From Planctomycetota bacterium (lineage in GTDB: Bacteria; Planctomycetota; UBA8742; SKZP01; JAIOTL01), in assembly GCA_021106775.1 (NCBI GenBank), contig JAIOTL010000454.1, forward strand, positions 1 to 7,566: a stretch of DNA of 7,566 nucleotides, in the 5' to 3' direction. Positions 1-6,069 of this stretch are shown piece by piece; position 1 is the first letter of the stretch; each line of letters starts with the position of its first letter. The notes beneath the pieces are model-generated. The model was given only the letters and a program-made list of their open reading frames with translations. It was not told where the DNA came from and did not search any database. The translations under genes and the position numbers were made by a program.

Positions 1-201
1 CACGATAATGCGCATGAGAAGAAGAATCAGGTTCTCGATTCTAACGCGTCGTTTGGTTTTCTTCATAGCTGCAAGCAGAAATTCCATTGCTGCCCATTTT
101 GTAACGAAATAGCGAGTTCTATTGAATAAATGAATGAGAATCGGGATTAATATCGCTGCGATTCCGCCCCAAAGTAGTATGTTAAATGCTCCGAATTCCA
201 T
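1..201 (-). CDS. BatA-type protein, N-terminal double-transmembrane domain (partial, C-terminus off the window)
   Basis: The minus strand encodes 67 residues from an ATG at 201 to the window edge, with no stop, so only the N-terminus is visible. It begins MEFGAFNILLWG, continues with a hydrophobic segment (about residues 5-27, including IPILIHLFNRTR), then the stretch WAAMEFLLAAMKKTKRRVRIENL, split here as WAAMEFLLAAM and KKTKRRVRIENL, and then a second hydrophobic run LILLLMRIIV. This order (membrane helix, IPILIHL-N-R, a short amphipathic part with A-M-x-F-L, a basic patch, RIEN-L) is the hallmark of the N-terminal double-transmembrane domain of BatA-like proteins. In that family it is normally followed by a von Willebrand A domain or a long periplasmic region. 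A possible ribosome binding site (AAAAGG, complement of 211-216) lies 9 nt upstream of the ATG. The gene follows the DUF58 gene by 72 bp on the same strand, as in Bacteroidota and relatives. The family call is solid; which subfamily cannot be told from the fragment. Confidence 0.85.
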   Translation of the reverse strand, partial: MEFGAFNILLWGGIAAILIPILIHLFNRTRYFVTKWAAMEFLLAAMKKTKRRVRIENLILLLMRIIV

Positions 202-273
202 CTTTTTGAACCTTTTCTGGGTTGATTATCAGCAAAATAATTATTCTCGGCAAACAAGGAATAATGTTTAAAA

Positions 274-1197
274 TTACTTGCGCGAACTTGACCTAGTTGC
301 CAAATACGCTGACAAGGCAACATCAAGCATCATATCCGTGTCTAACAGAACATAATCTGCCTTCGTTTTCAGACAGATTCTGCGAATATCCGTTGTAAAT
401 TTGTCCATTTCCGCAAGATATGCCTTGCGCAACGGTCGAGGGTCAAGAAGCAGTTCGGGATATTCCTCAAGACCTTCAAAGCGCGTCATCCTATCGAATG
501 GAAATGTCAATTCATAGCGATCAAGCAGGTGAAATACAATGACTTCGTGCTTTTTTGCCTGCAACTGTGCGATTCCCTGCTTGAAATCCTCAGGTGGATT
601 AAACAAATCTGAGATTATGATTACAATGCCTCTGGTACCCGTATTTGCTGCAAGCTGCTGGATTACCGGACCAACTTTCGTATCAGGACCGATTACCGGA
701 TTCTCAAGCAACGAAATCATATCAAGCAGTTTTTTATGATGCGTTCCCGGTGAGACGCTTTTGTAAATTTCCTTATGGAAAGTGTACAAACCCACCGCAT
801 CCTGCTGTGCCTGAATAAGATATGCTAAAGATGCTGCAATGTATTTGCCGTATTCGAGTTTACTCGGGTTTTCACTGTCCGAGCCGTAAGTCATTGATTC
901 CGAAGTGTCAAGCAGGATGTACGCCTTGAAATTCGTTTCCTCCTCGTACTGCTTGATATAATATCTGTCTGATTTTGCGAAAACCTTCCAGTCGAGGTGT
1001 TTAATGTCGTCTCCTGCAACATATTCACGATGCTCAGCGAATTCCACTGAAAAGCCGTGATAGGGCGATTTATGAAGCCCCGCTAAAAATCCCTCGACAA
1101 CATGTCTTGCTTTTAATCCGAGCCTGGAAATCTTATTCAGGACTTTCGGGTTCAGGTACTTTGTTAAATCAGCTTTTTGTTTATGTTTGGTTGCCAT
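274..1197 (-). CDS. DUF58 family protein (von Willebrand A-like)
   Basis: A complete 307-residue protein. DUF58 proteins usually sit beside a MoxR-type AAA ATPase and VWA/Bat membrane proteins and are thought to act with them in assembling or maturing envelope or enzyme complexes; the exact reaction is unknown. The DUF58 core signature is clear at about residues 48-87: HGFSVEFAEHREY, GDDIKHLDW, then KSDRYYIKQYEEE. It is followed by a VWA-like fold beginning YILLDTSESM, in which D97, S99 and S101 form a complete DxSxS metal-binding (MIDAS) motif. A second acidic strand, IIISDLF, carries D197. There is no signal peptide or membrane helix, so it should be cytoplasmic, and the length is normal for the family. 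Upstream codons in this frame run to a TGA without another start, so the ATG at 1197 is the only reasonable start; its ribosome binding site is weak. The downstream gene is BatA-like, but no MoxR gene precedes it in this window. Confidence 0.93.
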   Translation of the reverse strand: MATKHKQKADLTKYLNPKVLNKISRLGLKARHVVEGFLAGLHKSPYHGFSVEFAEHREYVAGDDIKHLDWKVFAKSDRYYIKQYEEETNFKAYILLDTSESMTYGSDSENPSKLEYGKYIAASLAYLIQAQQDAVGLYTFHKEIYKSVSPGTHHKKLLDMISLLENPVIGPDTKVGPVIQQLAANTGTRGIVIIISDLFNPPEDFKQGIAQLQAKKHEVIVFHLLDRYELTFPFDRMTRFEGLEEYPELLLDPRPLRKAYLAEMDKFTTDIRRICLKTKADYVLLDTDMMLDVALSAYLATRSSSRK

Positions 1198-1265
1198 GTC
1201 ATTATTCCAGAATTTACTAAGGATTCTCGTAAAATTAACTTGGGAATTTTCTCCTCAACACCTTA

Positions 1266-1271
1266 ATTATA
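1266..1271 (-). promoter_or_regulatory. Candidate -10 box for the DUF58-BatA unit
   Basis: On the minus strand the sequence here is exactly TATAAT, placed about 70 bp before the DUF58 start codon. I see no convincing -35 hexamer: the best is TTCAAT with an 18-nt spacer, matching only part of TTGACA. In Bacteroidota-type organisms the -35 region often differs from the Escherichia coli consensus, so this does not exclude the site. The inferred leader is about 60 nt and contains an isolated GAGGAG with no in-frame start near it. Confidence 0.4.
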
Positions 1272-1358
1272 CGGCAAAAACACCCCATGATTGAATATTT
1301 ATACGTAATACGAGGAAATAATGCAAATTATTATTGAGTGGGGTTATTTGTTGTAATG

Positions 1359-1374
1359 CATTTCAGCTGAAATG
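1359..1374. promoter_or_regulatory. Perfect 16-bp palindrome, candidate operator
   Basis: CATTTCAGCTGAAATG is its own reverse complement, with no central spacer. It lies about midway in the divergent intergenic region, some 90 bp upstream of the DUF58 -10 box and about 180 bp upstream of the promoter of the acidic protein gene. A zero-loop palindrome of this length suits a dimeric DNA-binding protein better than an RNA hairpin. No regulator is recognisable from the sequence, and the distance from both promoters lowers the confidence. Confidence 0.35.
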
Positions 1375-1543
1375 ATTGGTAAATTGGTAAACTCCATTGA
1401 ATAAACACGATTTCACAGACAAAAGAAAGATTTTATCTAAATTAAATGTAATATGATTTCGATATTACCTTATGTGAGAATAATAATTCAGGTTGTCTCG
1501 AATATAAGAATTTTATTCCCGATGACTCTGATGGAAGAAAACA

Positions 1544-1581
1544 TTGAATTTTTTGCATTAATTGCGATAATTTAATAATAG
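1544..1581 (+). promoter_or_regulatory. Candidate promoter(s) for the acidic membrane protein gene
   Basis: Two overlapping sigma70-like pairs are visible. TTGAAT (1544-1549) is followed after 18 nt by TAATTT (1568-1573), and TTGCAT (1553-1558) is followed after 17 nt by TAATAG (1576-1581). Either would start transcription some 30-40 bp ahead of the ATG at 1618. The surrounding DNA is AT-rich, so chance matches are possible. The ribosome binding site downstream is TAAGGA at 1606-1611, 6 nt from the start codon. Confidence 0.4.
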
Positions 1582-1617
1582 CTACATTGTAAAACGAAAT
1601 TACTCTAAGGATATACA

Positions 1618-3921
1618 ATGGATATCAAACTCAAACTTCCCAATACTAAATGCAGCGAATGGAATGATCTTTTTTCAGAAAGATATCATCGAATGTTCAG
1701 AGTAGCGGATGTCGATGAGTGGGGAATGCATGAAAAAAGAATGAATCACATCAAAAAGCAGATTAAAGAAAACAGTGAATTTCAAAGCTTGGAGGTTGAT
1801 GATAACAACTTTGTTTTGCCTGAGAAAAAGACTCTCGCGATTCGTGGATTAGGATATTGGATAGGCTCATTGCAATGGGACAAAACTAATGAATCAATGA
1901 GCGATACAGTGATTTCCGGCAAATTAAGTAAATATTGGCTGGCTGCACCTATCGCGATTATCGGACTTGCTATTGCGCTTTGGTTTTTCAAAGATTTTGT
2001 CGGTTTTTTGCAACCAATCGCTGATAATTCATTAATTTATGTAGGTTCTGTTGTACTAATTACCGTATTAATCGGCATTCTTAATTATTTTATACATTAT
2101 GTCTCGGTTAAGAGCATTTTGGAACAACTTACGATTTTCTTGAAGTACAATGAGATTTCATACGAATTCGGAAACGATTTATTTGACGCAGAAAAAGCCA
2201 GGGAAGAAGCAAAATTGGAATTTGAGAAGAGTCTGCTTGATGCAGAAGTTTCCGAAGCGAAAGAAGAAAAACCTCTGGTTGACACTATGGACGCATTGAC
2301 AACTGATTATGTTCCTGAAACGATTGACGAAGATCATGCTACTGAAATACTTATACAACCTAAACTTGATGACGAAGAATCGTATCATGTTGATTTCGAT
2401 GAAGAAGTCGGCGAAGAGATTACTGAGGAATATGACGCTCAGTCGGCAGAGAGGAAACAACTTGTTGAAGGTGAATCCGTTGAAGAAGTATTCGAAGACG
2501 CGGATGAAGAAGAGCTTGAACCCTGGACTGGCAGCGTTTCTTCATATGAAGAACCCAGTCTTATGATGGAAATTGAAGATGTTGTCGAAGATGAAGAAGT
2601 CTTTGTCTCAGCTAAAGATTTTTCTGACTCGGATGCTGAAAAAGTTAAACTTATGGATGACGGTATCGACCAAACACTTGAAATGAAAGAAATTGGTGAA
2701 TTCGATAGCGAGATTGAAGGTGGAATTCAGTTCGGCGGAGACTCAGCATTTCAGGTGGGAGCGAGAGATGATTCTGACGATGATGCTTTAGAAAGCTTCG
2801 ATGCAGGCGATGCGGAAGCGACAAAAATCGACGATGAATTGATTTCGCCTGACGATGCATTTGCCCAGGGATTCTCACCTCAGATTATGTCTGACGATGA
2901 ATTGGCAATGCCTGAGCTGGCTGAAGACGAAGAGATTAGTATCGATGAAGATTTCGAAGTACCTGAAATTTCTGAGGAATATGAAGAAGAAGTTGAGGAC
3001 GATTACTTTGTGCCCGATGCAATTGAAGATTTCGAAGAAACTGAAATAGATGTCAGTGAAGCATTGGACGATGAGTTAATTGACGACGATTATACCATTG
3101 AAGTAGTGGAAGAAGTAGAAGATACAGGATTCGGTCAGGAATTTGAGGAGACAAATTTCGGTGAAATAGAAACTGTGGAAGAAGAAGCATCCGAAGATTC
3201 AGAAATCGTTGAATTTACAGACAGTGAATACACCGAACCTTTTACACGCCCCATAACTGATATGGATGAGTTGGAAGTTACCGACGATTTTGATGTGCCT
3301 GATATTGCTTCAGAGTACGTAAGCCCGGAAACCATGGATGATTTCACCGAATCGGATATCCCGGACGGCTTAATGGATTCGGAAATCACACAGGATATGG
3401 GTATCGCGGATGCGGATATTAAATTTCCAGGTGATGAAATCGAAACTGATGATGCAGAAGACATTGAATCCGAGATTTTTGAGATTCCAGACATTACCGA
3501 AGAAGAAGATGAAACAGAATTACCCGATGATTTCAATACCCCGATAATCGAAGAAGAAGACGGTTTCGAAGATGCCACAGAATATGTCGTGCAACAAAGC
3601 GATGATGCTAACGTTACAAGCATCGACTCATATGAAGAAAGTACATTAAATGACGATGAAATCGAGGAAACACAAGAAACCGAGAATGACAAGGACACAA
3701 TTATCGAAGAAGATTTAGATGGTCCTACCGAGATTTCAAGCGTCGAAGAAATTATCGGCGATGATGTTGAAATTTTCGATGCTGAGCAAGCTTTCGCAGG
3801 TGATACCGAATTTTTTGATGATGTCGAGGAAATCGTAAATTTCGAGGATGATGAAGCAGAAGATGAAGACAATATCGAAGACCCAGCGGAAGAAGATAAC
3901 GACTGGGAAAAAGAATGGTAG
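1618..3921 (+). CDS. Membrane-anchored protein with a very long acidic, probably disordered tail (unknown function)
   Basis: I do not recognise this 767-residue protein. Residues 1-105 form a mixed, K/R-containing region that includes LPEKKTLAIRGLGYWIG. Two hydrophobic helices follow, about 106-130 and 138-163, joined by a short loop. Basic residues flank both outer ends (GKLSKYW, HYVSVKSILEQ), so both termini should face the cytoplasm. A charged helical stretch at about 187-216 (DAEKAREEAKLEFEKSLLDA) may be a coiled coil. From about 217 to the end the chain is dominated by Asp and Glu: from residue 230 onward I count only 13 Lys/Arg and no Cys. Within it a loose motif, aromatic-x-V/I-P-x-I followed by acidic residues, recurs (for example at 446, 558, 621 and 639), as does DDEL (405, 426, 484). 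The start has a good AAGGA at 6-nt spacing. Two TAG codons stand in tandem at the end. It is transcribed alone and ends at a strong hairpin. Coding is supported by the long open frame, the organised N-terminus and the absence of stops. Confidence 0.88.
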   Translation: MDIKLKLPNTKCSEWNDLFSERYHRMFRVADVDEWGMHEKRMNHIKKQIKENSEFQSLEVDDNNFVLPEKKTLAIRGLGYWIGSLQWDKTNESMSDTVISGKLSKYWLAAPIAIIGLAIALWFFKDFVGFLQPIADNSLIYVGSVVLITVLIGILNYFIHYVSVKSILEQLTIFLKYNEISYEFGNDLFDAEKAREEAKLEFEKSLLDAEVSEAKEEKPLVDTMDALTTDYVPETIDEDHATEILIQPKLDDEESYHVDFDEEVGEEITEEYDAQSAERKQLVEGESVEEVFEDADEEELEPWTGSVSSYEEPSLMMEIEDVVEDEEVFVSAKDFSDSDAEKVKLMDDGIDQTLEMKEIGEFDSEIEGGIQFGGDSAFQVGARDDSDDDALESFDAGDAEATKIDDELISPDDAFAQGFSPQIMSDDELAMPELAEDEEISIDEDFEVPEISEEYEEEVEDDYFVPDAIEDFEETEIDVSEALDDELIDDDYTIEVVEEVEDTGFGQEFEETNFGEIETVEEEASEDSEIVEFTDSEYTEPFTRPITDMDELEVTDDFDVPDIASEYVSPETMDDFTESDIPDGLMDSEITQDMGIADADIKFPGDEIETDDAEDIESEIFEIPDITEEEDETELPDDFNTPIIEEEDGFEDATEYVVQQSDDANVTSIDSYEESTLNDDEIEETQETENDKDTIIEEDLDGPTEISSVEEIIGDDVEIFDAEQAFAGDTEFFDDVEEIVNFEDDEAEDEDNIEDPAEEDNDWEKEW

Positions 3922-3955
3922 TAGAACCTGCAATAATTTGTGGAAATATACAATG

Positions 3956-3982
3956 AAAAGGGGGGAAATTAACCCCCCTTTT
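3956..3982. terminator. Bidirectional rho-independent terminator
   Basis: AAAAGGGGGG (3956-3965) pairs perfectly with CCCCCCTTTT (3973-3982) around a 7-nt loop, and the T run continues to 3983. Because the stem is flanked by As on one side and Ts on the other, it works on both strands. It lies between the convergent acidic protein gene (stop at 3921) and yebC (stop codon at 4010-4012), so it most likely ends both transcripts. Confidence 0.9.
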
Positions 3983-4009
3983 TCGTTTCAAGCGAAAACG
4001 TTTATAAAA

Positions 4010-4744
4010 TTATGTCGGAAAATTGGCGTCTGTATAGACTTTCTGAACATCGTCATGGTCATCTAGGTCATCCATCAGTGCAAGTAACTTCTCCGCTGTG
4101 TTGTCGTCAATATCAATCTGAGTCTGCGGAATCATGGTAATTTCAGCAACTTCAGTAGGTATTTCCTTTTCTTCGAGTGCTTTTACAACATTGTAGAATT
4201 CTGTAGTTGAGGTGATAATCTCGTAAACATCATCGTCAGTGTTAGTGCCTACGTCCTCAGCACCAGCTTCAAGCGCGAGTTCCAGAAGAGTATCTTCATC
4301 AACAGCATCAATTTTCACAGTGATTAAACCATTGTTATCGAATTTATATGATACTGAACCCTGCGGCGCGGTTTTTCCACCACGTTTTTCAAGGATTTTA
4401 CGTACTTCTGGACCGGTTCTATTGGTATTATCGGTTAATGTGGCAATAATCACACTGACACCTGCGGGTCCGAAACCTTCATAAACCGCTTCGGTATAAT
4501 CTGAACCACTATCTTTTTCACCTGCCCCTTTTTTAATGGCGTTTTGAATTGTATCTTTTGGCATACTTATGCTGCGAGCTTCTTGAATCGCATATTGAAG
4601 TTTGAGGTTGCCATCAGGGTTAGGTCCGCCGTGTCTAACAGCAGTGATAATCTGCTTTGCGATTTTGGAAAACTGTTTACCTTTTTTTGCGTCCGCCGCA
4701 CCTTTTTTTCGGCGTATTGTTGCCCAATGTGAATGACCTGACAT
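4010..4744 (-). CDS. yebC: YebC/PmpR/TACO1 family protein
   Basis: A complete 244-residue protein of normal family length. The N-terminal signature MSGHSHWATIRRKKGAADAK leads into KGKQFSKIAKQI. It is followed by GGPNPDGN-LKLQYAIQEAR and MPKDTIQNAIKKG, then the central YEGFGPAGV (88-96) and LTDNTNRT (103-110), and the C-terminal LMDDLDDHDDVQKVYTDANF. These are the diagnostic YebC blocks. The family was long annotated as transcriptional regulators (PmpR). The mitochondrial homologue TACO1 and some bacterial members instead act in translation, including through difficult proline-rich stretches, so a cytoplasmic, ribosome-linked role is the safer reading. The ribosome binding site AAAGGAG (complement of 4750-4756) is 5 nt from the ATG. 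A sigma70-like promoter lies about 60 bp upstream. The gene diverges from ybeY and converges on the acidic protein gene. Confidence 0.97.
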   Translation of the reverse strand: MSGHSHWATIRRKKGAADAKKGKQFSKIAKQIITAVRHGGPNPDGNLKLQYAIQEARSISMPKDTIQNAIKKGAGEKDSGSDYTEAVYEGFGPAGVSVIIATLTDNTNRTGPEVRKILEKRGGKTAPQGSVSYKFDNNGLITVKIDAVDEDTLLELALEAGAEDVGTNTDDDVYEIITSTTEFYNVVKALEEKEIPTEVAEITMIPQTQIDIDDNTAEKLLALMDDLDDHDDVQKVYTDANFPT

Positions 4745-4799
4745 GTATACTCCTTTGTATTTTTAGGCATTTAGGTTATTCAAATTTTAATAATAATAA

Positions 4800-4828
4800 A
4801 TCTTACAATAATTGTTTTTTTGTGTAAA
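4800..4828 (-). promoter_or_regulatory. Sigma70-like promoter of yebC
   Basis: Read on the minus strand, TTTACA (complement of 4823-4828) and TAAGAT (complement of 4800-4805) are separated by exactly 17 nt. The -35 matches TTGACA at five of six positions and the -10 matches four of six. Transcription would start near 4793, giving a leader of roughly 50 nt before the yebC ATG. An 11-bp palindrome sits between and partly over the two boxes. Confidence 0.6.
4805..4815. promoter_or_regulatory. 11-bp palindrome inside the yebC promoter, possible operator
   Basis: ACAATAATTGT is symmetric about a central A. It overlaps the first base pair of the yebC -10 box and occupies the spacer, where a bound protein would block polymerase. 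The match is short and the region is AT-rich, so chance is a real alternative. Confidence 0.25.
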
Positions 4829-4901
4829 ACCATGATTAAGGTTCACACGGAGTAATTTAACAAAGAAGATTTCACAATGCAATTGAGGAGATTTGCAGAA
4901 G

Positions 4902-5420
4902 ATGGATTATGAAATTGATGTGATATACGAGGCTGAGAATGAGTTCCTGCCTGTCTCGAAACAGGTTCAGAAGTTGATTTCTGCGATTTTGACTGAACAT
5001 GATACAGTCCAAGCAGAAGTTTCAGTCGCCTTTGTAAATGATGTCGAAATTGTCGAGTTAAACAAGAAATATTTTAACAAATCAACAACAACCGATGTAA
5101 TCGCCTTCGATCTCCTTGAAGAATGTGAAGATTCTCGGTTTATCGACTACGACCATGTACCGGAATCGAGTGCTATGATACTGACAACATGCAAACTCAA
5201 GAATAAAATTGTTGAAGGCGAGATTATTGTGAATGCGAATAGAGCGCGGGAAGTTTCCGACGAATATGGAAACACTGCATATCAGGAGACGATGTTGTAT
5301 GTTATTCATGGTTTGCTTCATATTCTTGGTTATGATGACCTTGAGGATGAGAAAAAACGGATTATGTGGGTGTTTCAGGATTATTATTTTGAAAAATATG
5401 TTAAATCAGATGCTTCTTAG
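4902..5420 (+). CDS. ybeY: Endoribonuclease / rRNA maturation factor YbeY
   Basis: YbeY is a metal-dependent RNase needed for 16S rRNA 3'-end maturation and ribosome quality control. From the ATG at 4902 the protein has 172 residues. Family blocks in order are VAFVNDVEIVELNKKYFNK (about 42-60), TTDVIAFDL (63-71), GEIIVNANRAREVSDEYG (106-123) and the catalytic HGLLHILGYDD (136-146). H136 and H140 match the first two zinc ligands, but the third position, usually His in GYDH, is Asp (D146). I recall Asp there in Bacteroidota relatives, so the enzyme need not be inactive. About 20 extra residues lie between the FDL and GEI blocks (about 72-103). A TTG at 4893 is also in frame but is only 2 nt from GAGGAG (4885-4890), which is too close; the ATG is 11 nt away and is preferred. 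It is the first gene of a likely three-gene unit; phoH, a common neighbour, is absent. Confidence 0.94.
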   Translation: MDYEIDVIYEAENEFLPVSKQVQKLISAILTEHDTVQAEVSVAFVNDVEIVELNKKYFNKSTTTDVIAFDLLEECEDSRFIDYDHVPESSAMILTTCKLKNKIVEGEIIVNANRAREVSDEYGNTAYQETMLYVIHGLLHILGYDDLEDEKKRIMWVFQDYYFEKYVKSDAS

Positions 5421-5455
5421 TTTATATTACTAAAAATTAATAATACAGGTGAAAT

Positions 5456-6016
5456 ATGCGCATAAAACTCATTATAACTTTGTCTTTCATACTTTTGCTG
5501 GCGTCTATGCTCTCTGCTGCAGTTGCGAAAAAGCTCAGCATGGAATTCCTCGTTGAAAACTCGAAAGTGATTGTTCACGGCAAGGTTAAATCCTTGAATG
5601 CCGCCTGGGACAAAGATAAAAAGGCGATTTGGACTGAAATTGAGATAGAAATTGAGAAAACACTCAAGGGTGATGCAAAAGATACGATTAATGTGTATGT
5701 CAGAGGTGGAAAGGTTGACGATATTGCGCAGGAAGTAGCTGGCAGCGCGAATTTCAACAAAAATGATGAAGTCGTGGTTTTCTGCTGGGTAGATTCCGAA
5801 AAACGAATCCAAATACTTGGCATGTCGCAAGGTAAATTCAAGGTTTTTTATGGTAATGACGAAGAAAAGTACGCCAAAAATTCCGTTACTGGACTTAAAC
5901 TTATGGACGATGACGGCAAACCACTTGATAAGAAGAATTACCTGCCAACTGAAATGAAACTTACAGATTTTTTGGAATTAATTTCGAAGCTTGCAGACAA
6001 AAATGAGAAAAAATAA
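5456..6016 (+). CDS. Secreted protein of an uncharacterised family (signal peptide)
   Basis: A 186-residue protein with a clear Sec signal peptide: MRIK, a hydrophobic core through about residue 20, and an AVA site predicting cleavage after A24. There is no lipobox cysteine, so the mature protein should be periplasmic or extracellular. The mature part follows a pattern I have seen in small exported proteins of several phyla: SKVIVHGKVKSLNAAWD (36-52), IEIEKTLKGD (64-73) with a strand, VYVRGGKVDDIAQEVAGSA (80-98), NDEVVVFCW (103-111), and GMSQGKFKVF (122-131). The likely beta-rich domain has no assigned function that I know of, and I name none. Residue C110 is the only cysteine. AGGTGA (5447-5452) is the ribosome binding site. 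The gene starts 35 bp after ybeY with no terminator between, so co-transcription is likely. Confidence 0.85.
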   Translation: MRIKLIITLSFILLLASMLSAAVAKKLSMEFLVENSKVIVHGKVKSLNAAWDKDKKAIWTEIEIEIEKTLKGDAKDTINVYVRGGKVDDIAQEVAGSANFNKNDEVVVFCWVDSEKRIQILGMSQGKFKVFYGNDEEKYAKNSVTGLKLMDDDGKPLDKKNYLPTEMKLTDFLELISKLADKNEKK

Positions 6017-6069
6017 ATATATGATAATTCGTACGGAATTGCCTTGAGTTAAAGAGTTAAGGGATATTG

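Larger units (their letters stand above)
1198..1617. other. Divergent intergenic region (420 bp) without a credible gene
   Basis: This AT-rich stretch separates the minus-strand DUF58 unit from the plus-strand acidic protein gene. It holds a candidate promoter for each side and one perfect 16-bp palindrome at 1359-1374. The open frames in it are very short (for example 11 codons from the ATG at 1321, after GAGGA) and have no support as genes. I see no tRNA, no riboswitch-like conserved structure and no transposon remnant. Confidence 0.6.

Noticed and set aside
1287..1354. Very short plus-strand frames in the divergent region (ATG at 1287 and 1321)
   Set aside because: They give 16 and 11 codons, with no conserved content visible; only the second has a GAGGA upstream, which is expected by chance in this region.
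1618..3921. Possibility that the repetitive acidic gene is a toxin, adhesin or surface-repeat protein
   Set aside because: There is no signal peptide, no sorting signal and no known adhesin domain, and charge distribution predicts that the acidic tail stays in the cytoplasm.
3135..3953. Minus-strand 272-codon serine-rich open frame
   Set aside because: It is the antisense of the Asp/Glu-rich codons of the acidic protein gene: GAA and GAT runs read backwards give Ser-rich stop-free frames. It also runs through the terminator hairpin and has low-complexity composition.
4239..4484. Plus-strand 81-codon open frame inside yebC
   Set aside because: It is a shadow of the highly conserved yebC frame on the other strand.
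5417..5830. Minus-strand 137-codon open frame
   Set aside because: It lies antisense to the secreted protein gene, which has a signal peptide and ribosome binding site; the antisense product has no recognisable features.
6026..6040. AATTC/GAATT hairpin between the secreted gene and the HEAT-like gene
   Set aside because: The stem is only 5 bp, AT-rich, and has no T run, so it does not support a terminator or an operon break.
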